Positions 8,993-16,846 of a stretch of 18,081 nucleotides of DNA are shown here, one piece after another. The position numbers and the translations under genes were made by a program. The stretch's first letter is position 1; the number at the start of each line of letters is the position of its first letter. The stretch is from JBAZKK01 sp964456925 (lineage in GTDB: Bacteria > Omnitrophota > Gorgyraeia > Gygaellales > Profunditerraquicolaceae). The notes beneath the pieces are model-generated. The model was given only the letters and a program-made list of their open reading frames with translations, was not told the origin of the DNA and did no database searches. The stretch is from NCBI GenBank assembly GCA_964456925.1, contig CAYWCX010000022.1:1-18081 (forward strand), in the 5' to 3' direction.

Positions 8993-9709
8993 GTGGAAAA
9001 AAGAATAGTCGCGTGGCTCAAAAAGCAGATTGCGCTTAGCGGTGCCAAGGGCCTAGTCCTCGGGCTTTCGGGAGGAGTAGATTCCTGCGTGGCAGCGGCA
9101 TTAGCAAAAGAGGCGGTGACAAGAAACCGCCTCTTGGCTTTAATCCTGCCTATCGATAGCCATAAGCAGGATTTAAGGCATGCCCGGCTCTTTGCCAGAA
9201 GGTTTAACATTAAGACCAGGGTCGTGGAACTGTCCAGCATATATCGGGGCCTTTTGAAGATATTGCCTGCGGCAAATAAGACTGCTGTGGCGAACCTCAA
9301 GCCGCGGCTGCGCATGCTGGTCTTATATTACTTTGCTAACAAGCTTAATTACTTAGTCTGCGGCACTGGCAATAAGTCGGAGCTATCCGTCGGTTATTTT
9401 ACCAAATACGGTGACGGCGCAGCAGATATCCTGCCGTTGGGAGGGCTTCTTAAAAAAGAAGTCTATGCCTTGGCCCGTTCGCTGGGCATACCGCAGGAAA
9501 TAATTAAAAGAAGGCCGAGCGCAGGGCTCTGGAGCGGCCAGACCGATGAAGGCGAAATGGGCATCAGTTACGCCGAACTGGATGAGATATTAGAACGCCG
9601 CGAAAGCAAAAAAAGGCAGCGACTTGGCGGCGATAAAATTTCCAGAGTAGAGGCGATGATCCGGACATCCGAACACAAGAGGGTTCGGCCCGCGGTCTGC
9701 CATATCTAA
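8993..9709 (+). CDS. nadE: NH3-dependent NAD+ synthetase
   Basis: The enzyme amidates deamido-NAD+ to NAD+ with ATP and ammonia, the last step of NAD synthesis. The PP-loop ATP-binding motif LGLSGGVDSCV is at residues 23-33. Further family blocks are LPIDSHKQD, LVCGTGNKSELSVGYFTKYGDGAADILPLGGLLK and the C-terminal RRPSAGLWSGQTDEGEMG. At 238 residues it matches the short ammonia-dependent form; there is no glutaminase (nitrilase) domain. The start is GTG at 8993, with no in-frame ATG between it and an upstream in-frame stop at 8960-8962. No Shine-Dalgarno is visible, so the 35-base leader may be translated without one. It opens a run of genes that includes glutamine synthetase, another ammonia user. 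Confidence 0.93.
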   Translation: MEKRIVAWLKKQIALSGAKGLVLGLSGGVDSCVAAALAKEAVTRNRLLALILPIDSHKQDLRHARLFARRFNIKTRVVELSSIYRGLLKILPAANKTAVANLKPRLRMLVLYYFANKLNYLVCGTGNKSELSVGYFTKYGDGAADILPLGGLLKKEVYALARSLGIPQEIIKRRPSAGLWSGQTDEGEMGISYAELDEILERRESKKRQRLGGDKISRVEAMIRTSEHKRVRPAVCHI

Positions 9710-9723
9710 AACGGAGGTTTAAG

Positions 9724-10209
9724 ATGGATGAGATATTAGAGATATTGGAGAAGAACGGCCGTGCCAGTTTTGAGGATATCGCCAAGATGCTAAAGCAAAA
9801 TCCGGAATCCGTAAAAGAGGCGGTGGCTAAGTACGAAAAGGATGGGGTTATCTTAAAATACAAAGCCGTTATCAACAAGGAGCTGGCAAAGGAGCCCGGT
9901 ACCGAGGTGCGCGCGCTCATTGAAGTTAATATCACCCCGCAGAAAGACGTAGGTTTTGACCGCGTGGCAGAACGGATATATTCATTCCCTGAGGTAGCGA
10001 GTTGTTACCTCATCTCCGGGACTTACGACCTCCTTTTGATTGTTGAGGGTAAAGACCTGCACGCGGTTTCCAGGTTCGTCTCCGAGAAGTTAGCGCCTTT
10101 AGAGAACGTGAAAGGCACTACCACCCACTTTCTCCTTAAGAAATATAAGGAGGACGGGGTAATCTTGAAGCACAGGGAAGAAAATAAAAGAATCGCAATA
10201 TCATATTAG
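9724..10209 (+). CDS. Lrp/AsnC family transcriptional regulator
   Basis: A small DNA-binding regulator of the feast/famine type. Residues 1-50 form a winged helix-turn-helix (LEKNGRASFEDIAKMLKQNPESVKEAVAK is its core region), and residues 60-145 form the ligand-binding RAM domain with EVASCYLISGTYDLLLIVEG. The C-terminus carries KKYKEDGVILK, which echoes YEKDGVILKYK just after the HTH; similar endings occur in this family, so this is probably not a recent duplication. A strong ribosome binding site GGAGG (9713-9717) precedes the ATG. It lies 14 bases after nadE and 40 bases before an aminotransferase gene, which with glnA is its likeliest target. The ligand is unknown. Confidence 0.9.
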   Translation: MDEILEILEKNGRASFEDIAKMLKQNPESVKEAVAKYEKDGVILKYKAVINKELAKEPGTEVRALIEVNITPQKDVGFDRVAERIYSFPEVASCYLISGTYDLLLIVEGKDLHAVSRFVSEKLAPLENVKGTTTHFLLKKYKEDGVILKHREENKRIAISY

Positions 10210-10240
10210 TATGTAGTAGGTAGTAGTATAGAGTATGTAG
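10208..10240 (+). repeat. Short low-complexity repeat between the Lrp gene and the aminotransferase gene
   Basis: AGTATGTAG occurs at 10208-10216 and again at 10232-10240, separated by GTAG/TAGTA units. The stretch from 10207 to 10249 has no C at all. It could be an upstream binding or spacer element, or slippage-derived simple sequence. No hairpin is seen in it. Confidence 0.5.
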
Positions 10241-10249
10241 GGAGTGGGT

Positions 10250-11416
10250 ATGTCGGTAGCCAAGAAAGTAGAAAATATGCAGCCTTCCGGCATCCGGGCA
10301 TTTTTTGACCTGGTGCTGGGGATGAAGGATGTGATTTCCTTAGGCGTGGGAGAGCCGGATTTTGTCACCCCCTGGCAGATCCGCGAGGCGGGGATATTTT
10401 CCTTAGAGGAAGGTTTTACCTCCTATACCTCCAATAAAGGGCTGTATAAATTGAGACTGGCGATAACGCGGCATCTTAAGAACCGCTACGGCCTGGAATA
10501 CTGCCCGGAGGAGGAAATTCTGATTACCGTCGGAGCCAGCGAGGGCATGGATTTAGCGCTGCGCGCCCTTATCAATCCCGGGGATAAGATTTTAATCCCG
10601 GTGCCGAGTTATGTTTCGTACGGCCCGCTTACGGAACTGGCAGGCGGGGTGCCGGTATATATCGATACCACCCCCTGCGGTTTTAGATTAACCCCGCAGT
10701 TATTGGAGAAATATCTCGGGAAGAATCCCAAGGCGCTGATTTTAAACTATCCCTCTAACCCTACCGGCGTCTCTTATACCGCAAAAGAATTAGAGGAGAT
10801 TAACCGCATCCTTTTAAAACATAAGGTTCTCTGCATTACGGATGAGATTTACGGGGACCTCACCTACGATTTTGAGCACACCCCCTTTGCCACCCTGAAA
10901 GGTGCTAAAGACAACACCGTATACCTTGACGGTTTCTCCAAAGGTTATGCGATGACCGGCTGGAGGGTGGGTTTTGCCTGCGGGCCGAGGGATATTATCG
11001 CGGCAATGACCAAGATCCACCAGTATACTATTATGTGCGTCCCCATTACCTCCCAGATGGCTGCCTGCGAGGCGTTGCAGGTAGGCAGGAAATCTGTAGA
11101 GGAGATGAAGCGCGAATACCGCCGCCGCCGGGAATTTGTAGTAGCAGAGCTTAACCGCCTCGGTCTTGACTGTCACAAGCCCGAAGGCGCTTTCTACGCC
11201 TTCTCCAGCATTAAAAGCACCGCAATGAAGTCCCTGGATTTTTGCGAGGGGTTGCTAAAAGAAGAAAAGGTGGCAGTAGTGCCCGGGACTGCTTTCGGGG
11301 AGGTGGCAGAGGGGTATCTTAGGATTTCTTATGCCGCAAGTATGGAAAATATCAAGGAAGCAATGACAAGGATGGAAACTTTTCTTAAAAATAACCGGAG
11401 AGGGAAAGCAAAATGA
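10250..11416 (+). CDS. PLP-dependent class I/II aminotransferase, aspartate aminotransferase-like
   Basis: Cytoplasmic transaminase of fold type I. Visible features are SLGVGEPDFVTPW near the N-terminus, the NYPSNPTGVSYT loop, DEIYGDL, and the PLP-binding lysine K231 in DGFSKGYAMTGWRVGFACG. The C-terminal arginine region is LRISYAASMENI. Substrate cannot be fixed from sequence; aspartate, aromatic or alanine donors are all possible in this subgroup. The ATG at 10250 is preferred because GGGAG (10240-10244) lies five bases upstream; a GTG two codons earlier is also in frame but is embedded in that ribosome binding site. The stop overlaps the glnA start as ATGA (11413-11416), indicating translational coupling to glutamine synthetase. 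That links the enzyme to amino-group assimilation. Confidence 0.9.
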   Translation: MSVAKKVENMQPSGIRAFFDLVLGMKDVISLGVGEPDFVTPWQIREAGIFSLEEGFTSYTSNKGLYKLRLAITRHLKNRYGLEYCPEEEILITVGASEGMDLALRALINPGDKILIPVPSYVSYGPLTELAGGVPVYIDTTPCGFRLTPQLLEKYLGKNPKALILNYPSNPTGVSYTAKELEEINRILLKHKVLCITDEIYGDLTYDFEHTPFATLKGAKDNTVYLDGFSKGYAMTGWRVGFACGPRDIIAAMTKIHQYTIMCVPITSQMAACEALQVGRKSVEEMKREYRRRREFVVAELNRLGLDCHKPEGAFYAFSSIKSTAMKSLDFCEGLLKEEKVAVVPGTAFGEVAEGYLRISYAASMENIKEAMTRMETFLKNNRRGKAK

Positions 11417-12741
11417 CCGCCAGGAAAAAAACAGACATAATGAAGATTGTTAAGGACCGCAGGGTAAGGTACGTACGTTTATGGTTTACCGATGTGCTGG
11501 GGTTCCTGAAAGGGTTTACCATTACCATCGATGAACTGCCGCGGGCATTAGAGGACGGTATGGGTTTTGACGGGTCCTCGATTGAGGGCTTTGCGCGCAT
11601 CGAGGAGTCGGATATGATTGCCAGGCCCGACCCCGCGACCTTTGCCATCCTTCCCTGGGAATCAAAAGAGCAGCCGGTGGCGCGGATGTTCTGCGATATC
11701 TACACCCCTGACGGCAAGCCCTTTGAGGCTGACCCCAGATACGTATTAAAGAGGAACCTCCAGCGCGCCAAAGACATGGGGTATACTTATTATGTGGGGC
11801 CGGAACTGGAATATTTTTATTTTAACAATCCCAAAAATACCATCATCCTGGACAAGGGCGGGTATTTTGATTTGACGCCGCTGGATATCGCCCAGGATGT
11901 ACGTAACGAAGCGGTTTCGGCCCTGGAGGATTTAGGCATCGTGGTGGAGTATAGCCATCACGAGGTAGCCTCCAGCCAACATGAAATTGATTTACGCTAC
12001 ACTGATGCCCTGAGCATGGCGGATAACGTTATGACTTACAGGCTGGTAGTCAAGGAGACGGCGCAGGCCAAGGGCTTGCACGCTACTTTTATGCCCAAGC
12101 CCATCTTCGGCATTAACGGTTCGGGGATGCATACCCACCAGTCGTTATTTAAGGCTGAGAGAAACGCATTTTTTGATGCCAAGGCAAAATATCACCTTTC
12201 GGATGTCTGCAGGTATTTCACCGCCGGATTACTGAAGCATGCCCCGGAGATTACCGCGGTAACCAACCAGTGGGTCAATTCCTACAAGCGCCTGGTGCCC
12301 GGCTACGAGGCGCCGGTTTATATCTGCTGGGCGCAGATGAACCGTTCTTCGCTTATCCGCGTCCCGATGTACAAGCCCGGCAGGGAAAAGGCCACCCGTA
12401 TCGAGTACCGTTCGCCTGACCCGGCCTGTAATCCGTATCTTGCGTTTTCGGCGATGCTGGCAGCGGGGCTGGCGGGGATCGAGGGTAAATACCGTCTGAG
12501 CGAGCCGGCAAACGATAATATTTATAGCATGAGCGAACAGGAGAGGGCGCGTTCCGGCATCAAGTCCTTGCCTGATGATTTACTGGAGGCGGTGAAGATT
12601 ACCGAAGGCAGCAAATTAGTGCGGGAATGCCTGGGCAACAAATTATTCGAATATTTCATCCGCAACAAGAAGCTGGAGTGGGACGAATATAAGGCCCAGG
12701 TTACGCAATACGAGGTAGAAAAATACCTGGCCATACTTTAA
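11413..12741 (+). CDS. glnA: Glutamine synthetase type I, alpha subgroup (feedback-inhibited form)
   Basis: Makes glutamine from glutamate, ammonia and ATP and is expected to form a cytoplasmic dodecamer. The N-terminal beta-grasp block has MGFDGSSIEGFARIEESDM, followed by the metal-binding VGPELEYFYF and the ATP-binding block FGINGSGMHTHQSLF (NGSGMHTHQS is residues 235-244). The Arg-rich active-site part is RVPMYKPGREKATRIEYRSPDP. At 442 residues without the inserts of the beta subgroup, and with NIYSMSEQERARSGIKSLP where the adenylylated Tyr loop lies in beta enzymes, it looks like the alpha subgroup. Arg62 matches the Arg62 involved in feedback inhibition of the Bacillus enzyme. Regulation by adenylylation is therefore unlikely. 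The gene overlaps the aminotransferase by four bases and is followed 11 bases later by a GAF-ANTAR gene. Confidence 0.96.
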   Translation: MTARKKTDIMKIVKDRRVRYVRLWFTDVLGFLKGFTITIDELPRALEDGMGFDGSSIEGFARIEESDMIARPDPATFAILPWESKEQPVARMFCDIYTPDGKPFEADPRYVLKRNLQRAKDMGYTYYVGPELEYFYFNNPKNTIILDKGGYFDLTPLDIAQDVRNEAVSALEDLGIVVEYSHHEVASSQHEIDLRYTDALSMADNVMTYRLVVKETAQAKGLHATFMPKPIFGINGSGMHTHQSLFKAERNAFFDAKAKYHLSDVCRYFTAGLLKHAPEITAVTNQWVNSYKRLVPGYEAPVYICWAQMNRSSLIRVPMYKPGREKATRIEYRSPDPACNPYLAFSAMLAAGLAGIEGKYRLSEPANDNIYSMSEQERARSGIKSLPDDLLEAVKITEGSKLVRECLGNKLFEYFIRNKKLEWDEYKAQVTQYEVEKYLAIL

Positions 12742-12752
12742 GCGGCGCAGAT

Positions 12753-13478
12753 ATGCCCAAAAGCAAAAAAAGTTACGAGATTTACCTCAAACAGATTGAG
12801 GCGCTCTCCAAGGTCGCCAGCCTTATTACTTCGGGGCTGTATCTGGATGAATTGCTGAGGTTAATCGTCAATGTCACTGCCGAAGTAATGAACTCCAAGA
12901 TTTGCTCCCTGATGCTTTTAGACCCCGGAAAAAAAGAACTTGTCGTCCGCGCGACCCAGTCCATATCCGAGGCCTACAATAAAAAGCCAAACGTCAAACT
13001 GGGGGAAGGGATTGCCGGCATAGTGGCGCAGGAGAACAAACCCATCTGGATCTTGGACGTTAAAGAGGAGCTGCGTTATGTCAACCGCGATATCGCCAGA
13101 AAAGAATCCCTCTGTTCCCTGGCGAGCGTTCCGCTGGCAGTAAAAGGCAGGGTCATCGGGGTATTGAACTGTTATACCTCCAAGAAACATAAATTCAGCG
13201 ATTATGAAATTGATATCCTGACCGCTATGGCAAACCAGGCAGCGGTGGCTATCGAGAACGCGGAGCTTGACCTTAGGGCGCGCAGCGCCGAGGAGGCCCT
13301 GACCACCCGCAAACTTATTGAGCGGGCAAAGGATATACTTTCCCAGGAGGCCGGCGTTTTGCCTTCCGAGGCCTACCGTCTGATGCAGAAGGAAAGCATG
13401 GACACGCGCAAATCCATGCGCGAGATTGCCGAGGCGATTATCGTGGCGCGCGAGGTTAAAAACAAAGGCCCCCGTTAA
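12753..13478 (+). CDS. GAF-ANTAR domain protein, probable RNA-binding antiterminator
   Basis: A two-domain sensor-regulator. Residues about 18-165 form a GAF domain (YLDELLRLIVNVTAEVMNS near its start; VPLAVKGRVIGVLNCYTS and LTAMANQAAVAIENAEL towards its end), which usually binds a small ligand. A short coiled linker leads to an ANTAR domain at about 180-235, recognisable by LTTRKLIERAKDILSQEAG, then EAYRLMQKESMDTRKSMREIAEAI. ANTAR proteins typically bind paired RNA hairpins and prevent transcription termination, often in nitrogen or amine metabolism (NasR, EutV). Its place directly after glnA suggests nitrogen control. There is no response-regulator receiver domain, so the signal is probably a metabolite sensed by GAF. 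No dual-hairpin target was found in the short gaps of this window. Confidence 0.88.
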   Translation: MPKSKKSYEIYLKQIEALSKVASLITSGLYLDELLRLIVNVTAEVMNSKICSLMLLDPGKKELVVRATQSISEAYNKKPNVKLGEGIAGIVAQENKPIWILDVKEELRYVNRDIARKESLCSLASVPLAVKGRVIGVLNCYTSKKHKFSDYEIDILTAMANQAAVAIENAELDLRARSAEEALTTRKLIERAKDILSQEAGVLPSEAYRLMQKESMDTRKSMREIAEAIIVAREVKNKGPR

Positions 13479-13494
13479 ATTTATCGTCCATTCA

Positions 13495-13911
13495 ATGGTA
13501 TACCGCAGTTATTCGGGCAGCGACAGAAGAAGATTCCAGAGGCTGGATGTAAATATCACGGTTTTTTACCGCGTGGACCTGCCGCTTAGCGCGCGGGTGC
13601 TGGTAGGAAACCAGGAGGTTGAAGCTATCATGCTTAACCTCAGCGCCGGCGGCATCGCTATCGTGACGAAATACGGCATACCGGCGGGGACCCTGCTCAT
13701 CATAAAGTTTACCCTTACCAGTATAAACAAAGATGGGGAAGTCAGCGTTTACGGCCCGATCGAGGTCAGGGGCGAGGTGCGTTCCAACCTGACCTGGGAG
13801 GATGGCGGTTACCGCCTGGGTATTTCCTTTACCGATATTGATAAGAATAATAAAGTCGAGATAGCGCGCTTCATACAGATGGCGATGAGCAGGCGCAAGG
13901 TTTTTTATTGA
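13495..13911 (+). CDS. PilZ domain protein, probable cyclic-di-GMP receptor
   Basis: A 138-residue single-domain protein. Both PilZ ligand motifs are intact: RxxxR as R12-R-F-Q-R16 within DRRRFQRLDV, and NLSAGG (N/DxSxxG) in the first beta strand region. A hydrophobic beta-barrel pattern and WEDGGYRLGISFTDID follow. The ATG at 13495 is chosen because it sits 16 bases after the ANTAR gene stop and starts right before the PilZ motif. The frame stays open back to an ATG at 13426, but that would overlap the ANTAR coding region by 53 bases and add 23 residues without family character. A lone PilZ domain inside a nitrogen gene run is unusual; the target of the c-di-GMP signal is unknown. Confidence 0.85.
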   Translation: MVYRSYSGSDRRRFQRLDVNITVFYRVDLPLSARVLVGNQEVEAIMLNLSAGGIAIVTKYGIPAGTLLIIKFTLTSINKDGEVSVYGPIEVRGEVRSNLTWEDGGYRLGISFTDIDKNNKVEIARFIQMAMSRRKVFY

Positions 13912-13913
13912 GC

Positions 13914-15428
13914 ATGATTAAAAAGACCGGGTTTGATAACGAAAAATACCTTAAGGAACAAAGCAGCGCCATCCTGGAAAGGATCGGTAAGCTCAAGGGC
14001 AAACTCTATCTGGAGTTCGGAGGCAAAATTCTCTGGGATTATCACGCTGCGCGGGTTCTGCCGGGTTATGACCCAAACATCAAGATAAAATTACTCAAGC
14101 AACTCCGGGACAAAATCGATATCGTGCTCTGTATCTTTGCCGGAGATATCGAAAAGGGCAGGATCAGGGGAGACTTCGGGATAACCTACGCCGTGGATGC
14201 CCTCAAACTTATCGACGATATCCGCGAGCACGGGCTGGATATCCTGGCGGTGGTGATTACGCGTTTCGCCAACCAGCCCCAGGCAATAACTTTCAAGAAC
14301 AAGCTGGAGAATCGCAACATCAAGGTTTACCTGCACGGCGCCACCCCGGGTTACCCCACCGACGTAGATTTAATCGTAAGCGAAAAGGGTTACGGGCTTA
14401 ATCCCTGCATCCAGACCAGGAACCCCATTGTCATCGTCACCGGCCCGGGCCCGGGCAGCGGAAAACTCGCTACCTGCCTTTCTCAGTTATATCATGATTA
14501 CCGCAAGGGGATAAAGTCCAGTTACGCCAAATTTGAAACCTTTCCCATCTGGAACCTTCCCTTAAAACACCCGGTTAATATCGCTTACGAGGCCGCTACC
14601 GCCGACCTTGCCGACATCAACCTTGTCGACCCCTTTCATCTGGCGGCCTATAACCAGACCGCGATAAATTATAACCGCGACGTAGAGGCATTCCCTCTCC
14701 TGAAGAAGATTATGGAGAAGATTACCGGAGATGAACTGTCTTACCGTTCGCCCACCGATATGGGGGTGAACCGCGCCGGCTTTGCCATTGTCGACGATGC
14801 GGTAACCCAGCAGGCAGCCCGGGAGGAAGTTATCAGGAGGTGTTTCCGTTATAATTACGAATACCTGATAGGGGTGGAGAAGAAGGAGACGATAGATAAG
14901 ATTAACCTGTTGATGGAAGAGTTAGGCCTTAAGCCCGAGGACAGGAAGGTAGTGGAGCCTGCCAGGAAAGCGACAGGAGAGTCCCGTCAGGCCAGGGTAA
15001 CGCCTGCGGTAAGTTGCGGCGCCGCCATTGAATTGAGCGACGGCGCGATTATTACCGGTAAGAATTCGTCTTTAATGAGCGCGTCATCAAGCCTGATCCT
15101 TAACGCCATCAAGCACCTTGCCGAAATCCCGGACAAAATCCACCTCTTATCGCCCAAAATTATTGACCAGATCAAGAACCTCAAGAGAGATATCCTGCAT
15201 TCTAAACAGGAAATCCTGGACTTAGAAGAGACCTTGATTGCGCTAAGTATGTCCGCCACTACCAACCCGACTGCCGAGATTGCGATGGAAAAACTCAAAG
15301 ACCTGGCAACGAACGAAGTGCACCTTACCCATATCCCTACCCCGGGGGATGAGGTGGGGTTGAGGAGATTAAGAGTCAACCTTACCACCGACGGTAATTT
15401 CCCCTCCCAGGACCTCTTCATGGTTTAG
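13914..15428 (+). CDS. DUF1846 (UPF0371) family protein of unknown function
   Basis: A 504-residue soluble protein recognised as DUF1846 from the N-terminal block GFDNEKYLKEQSSAILERI, LYLEFGGKILWDYHAARVLPGY and the late block YRSPTDMGVNRAGFAIVDD. Length fits the family. A glycine-rich loop GPGPGSGK at residues 177-184 follows the beta strand IVIVT and is followed by a helix; this resembles a nucleotide-phosphate loop but is not an exact Walker A. The biochemical role is not established to my knowledge. Two starts are possible: ATG 13914 (chosen, as family members begin there) or TTG 13908, which is seven bases after AAGG and overlaps the PilZ stop. It is followed 16 bases later by the PurF-like gene, so the two products may act together. 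Confidence 0.87.
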   Translation: MIKKTGFDNEKYLKEQSSAILERIGKLKGKLYLEFGGKILWDYHAARVLPGYDPNIKIKLLKQLRDKIDIVLCIFAGDIEKGRIRGDFGITYAVDALKLIDDIREHGLDILAVVITRFANQPQAITFKNKLENRNIKVYLHGATPGYPTDVDLIVSEKGYGLNPCIQTRNPIVIVTGPGPGSGKLATCLSQLYHDYRKGIKSSYAKFETFPIWNLPLKHPVNIAYEAATADLADINLVDPFHLAAYNQTAINYNRDVEAFPLLKKIMEKITGDELSYRSPTDMGVNRAGFAIVDDAVTQQAAREEVIRRCFRYNYEYLIGVEKKETIDKINLLMEELGLKPEDRKVVEPARKATGESRQARVTPAVSCGAAIELSDGAIITGKNSSLMSASSSLILNAIKHLAEIPDKIHLLSPKIIDQIKNLKRDILHSKQEILDLEETLIALSMSATTNPTAEIAMEKLKDLATNEVHLTHIPTPGDEVGLRRLRVNLTTDGNFPSQDLFMV

Positions 15429-15444
15429 AAAGGAAATTTTGCAG

Positions 15445-16842
15445 ATGAGCGGAATATTCGGGTTAGTTTCCAAAAAGGACTGCGTAGAAACCTTGTTTTA
15501 CGGCACGGATTACCACTCCCATTTGGGGACCCAGTTTGCGGGCCTGGCGGTATGGGGAACCTCCTTGAACAAAAAGATACACGATATCAGCGGCGCGCAA
15601 TTCAAATCAAGATTCTACCCCGAATTAAACGGGTTAAGGGGCAATAAGGGGGTCGGCGTCATCAGCGGCCAGCAGCCGCAACCCATCGTGATAAATTCCC
15701 GCTTCGGCCAGTTCGCGCTCGTTACCAACGGTTTTATTGAAAATAGCCGGGAGCTCGCCGAGGAGATGCTTTCCGAGGGGGAATCCTTCAGCGATTCCTT
15801 TGACAGCCAGATTAACGCTACTGAGTTGGTGGCAAAATTAATTAACCGGGGCAGCAGCATCAATGAAGGCATCGAGAAGATGTTCGCCCAGATACGCGGT
15901 TCATGCTCCTTGCTTATTTTAACCAAAGACGGCCTCTGGGCAAGCCGCGACAGGTTCGGCTATACGCCGTTAATAGTAGGGGAAAGGCGGGGTGAATTCG
16001 CGGTGACCACGGAGACCGCGGCGTTTTCAAACCTGGGCTTCAATATTAAGAAATTTCTCGGGCCGGGAGAGGTCGTTTTTATCAATGCCAAGGGCATGAA
16101 ATCCAAAGTCCCCGGCCGCGCCAAAAAGCAGATTTGTTCCTTCCTCTGGATATATGCGGGATTCCCCGCCTCTACCTACGAAGGCATCAACGTCGAGACG
16201 GTAAGAGAAAGGTGCGGCGCTTTTCTGGCAAAAGCGGATAAATTGAAAGTAGATTTAGCGGGCGGTATCCCGGATTCCGGCACCACCCATGCCATCGGCT
16301 ATGCGATGGAATCCCACGTGTCTTTCCGCAGGCCGCTGGTAAAATATACCCCGGGTTTTGACCGCAGCTACACCCCTCCGTCGCAGGCCCGGCGCGACCT
16401 GATTGCTAAAATGAAACTGGTGGCAATCCGGGATATCATTAAGGGCAAGAGGATTGTCATCTGCGACGATTCCATCGTGCGCGGCACCCAGTTAAAAAAC
16501 TTTACGGTGCAGAAACTCTGGGATAACGGCGCAAGGGAGGTGCATCTGCGCATTGCCTGCCCGCCGTTAATGTTCCCCTGTAAATTCAATTATTCCACCC
16601 GCAGCATCTCTGAACTGGCTACCCACCGGGCAATCAAGGATATCGAAAAAAAAGAGCCCAGGGGTATCGCCGCATATCTGGACGAAGACAGCCCCCAGTA
16701 TAAAAGGATGGTTTCTTGGATAGCCCGGGACGTCCATGCCACTACCCTGAAATACCAGCGCCTGGCAGATATGATTAAGGCCATCGGCTTGCCACAGGAA
16801 GATCTTTGCCTTTACTGCTGGACAGGCAAGGCTGCCCGCTAA
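15445..16842 (+). CDS. PurF-like protein with lost glutaminase nucleophile, retained PRPP loop and 4Fe-4S cysteines
   Basis: Architecture is that of amidophosphoribosyltransferase (class II glutamine amidotransferase plus PRTase), 465 residues. However, the N-terminus reads MSGIFGLV where active enzymes read MCGIFG, so the catalytic Cys is Ser2 (codon AGC). HRGQ is changed to HLGTQ, and the glutamine-binding HTRYST motif is absent (VISGQQPQP in its place), while the oxyanion-type NG in VTNGFIEN remains. The PRTase half is strong: GIPDSGTTHAIGYA, PPSQARRD and the PRPP loop VICDDSIVRGT (residues 338-348). C231, C379, C455 and C458 (CLYC near the end) line up with the four cluster ligands of Bacillus-type PurF. 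Start ATG 15445 has AAAGGA ten bases upstream; TTG 15439 adds only two residues. It is probably not the purine enzyme; a PRPP-related regulatory or ammonia-using role is inferred. Confidence 0.85.
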   Translation: MSGIFGLVSKKDCVETLFYGTDYHSHLGTQFAGLAVWGTSLNKKIHDISGAQFKSRFYPELNGLRGNKGVGVISGQQPQPIVINSRFGQFALVTNGFIENSRELAEEMLSEGESFSDSFDSQINATELVAKLINRGSSINEGIEKMFAQIRGSCSLLILTKDGLWASRDRFGYTPLIVGERRGEFAVTTETAAFSNLGFNIKKFLGPGEVVFINAKGMKSKVPGRAKKQICSFLWIYAGFPASTYEGINVETVRERCGAFLAKADKLKVDLAGGIPDSGTTHAIGYAMESHVSFRRPLVKYTPGFDRSYTPPSQARRDLIAKMKLVAIRDIIKGKRIVICDDSIVRGTQLKNFTVQKLWDNGAREVHLRIACPPLMFPCKFNYSTRSISELATHRAIKDIEKKEPRGIAAYLDEDSPQYKRMVSWIARDVHATTLKYQRLADMIKAIGLPQEDLCLYCWTGKAAR

Positions 16843-16846
16843 ACCG

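Noticed and set aside
13426..13494. Upstream extension of the PilZ gene to the ATG at 13426
   Set aside because: It would overlap most of the 3' end of the ANTAR gene and adds residues unlike PilZ family N-termini; the ATG at 13495 fits better.
15439..16842. Annotation as the purine-pathway amidophosphoribosyltransferase purF
   Set aside because: The catalytic Cys is Ser and the glutamine-binding Arg motif is absent, and the neighbours are not purine genes.
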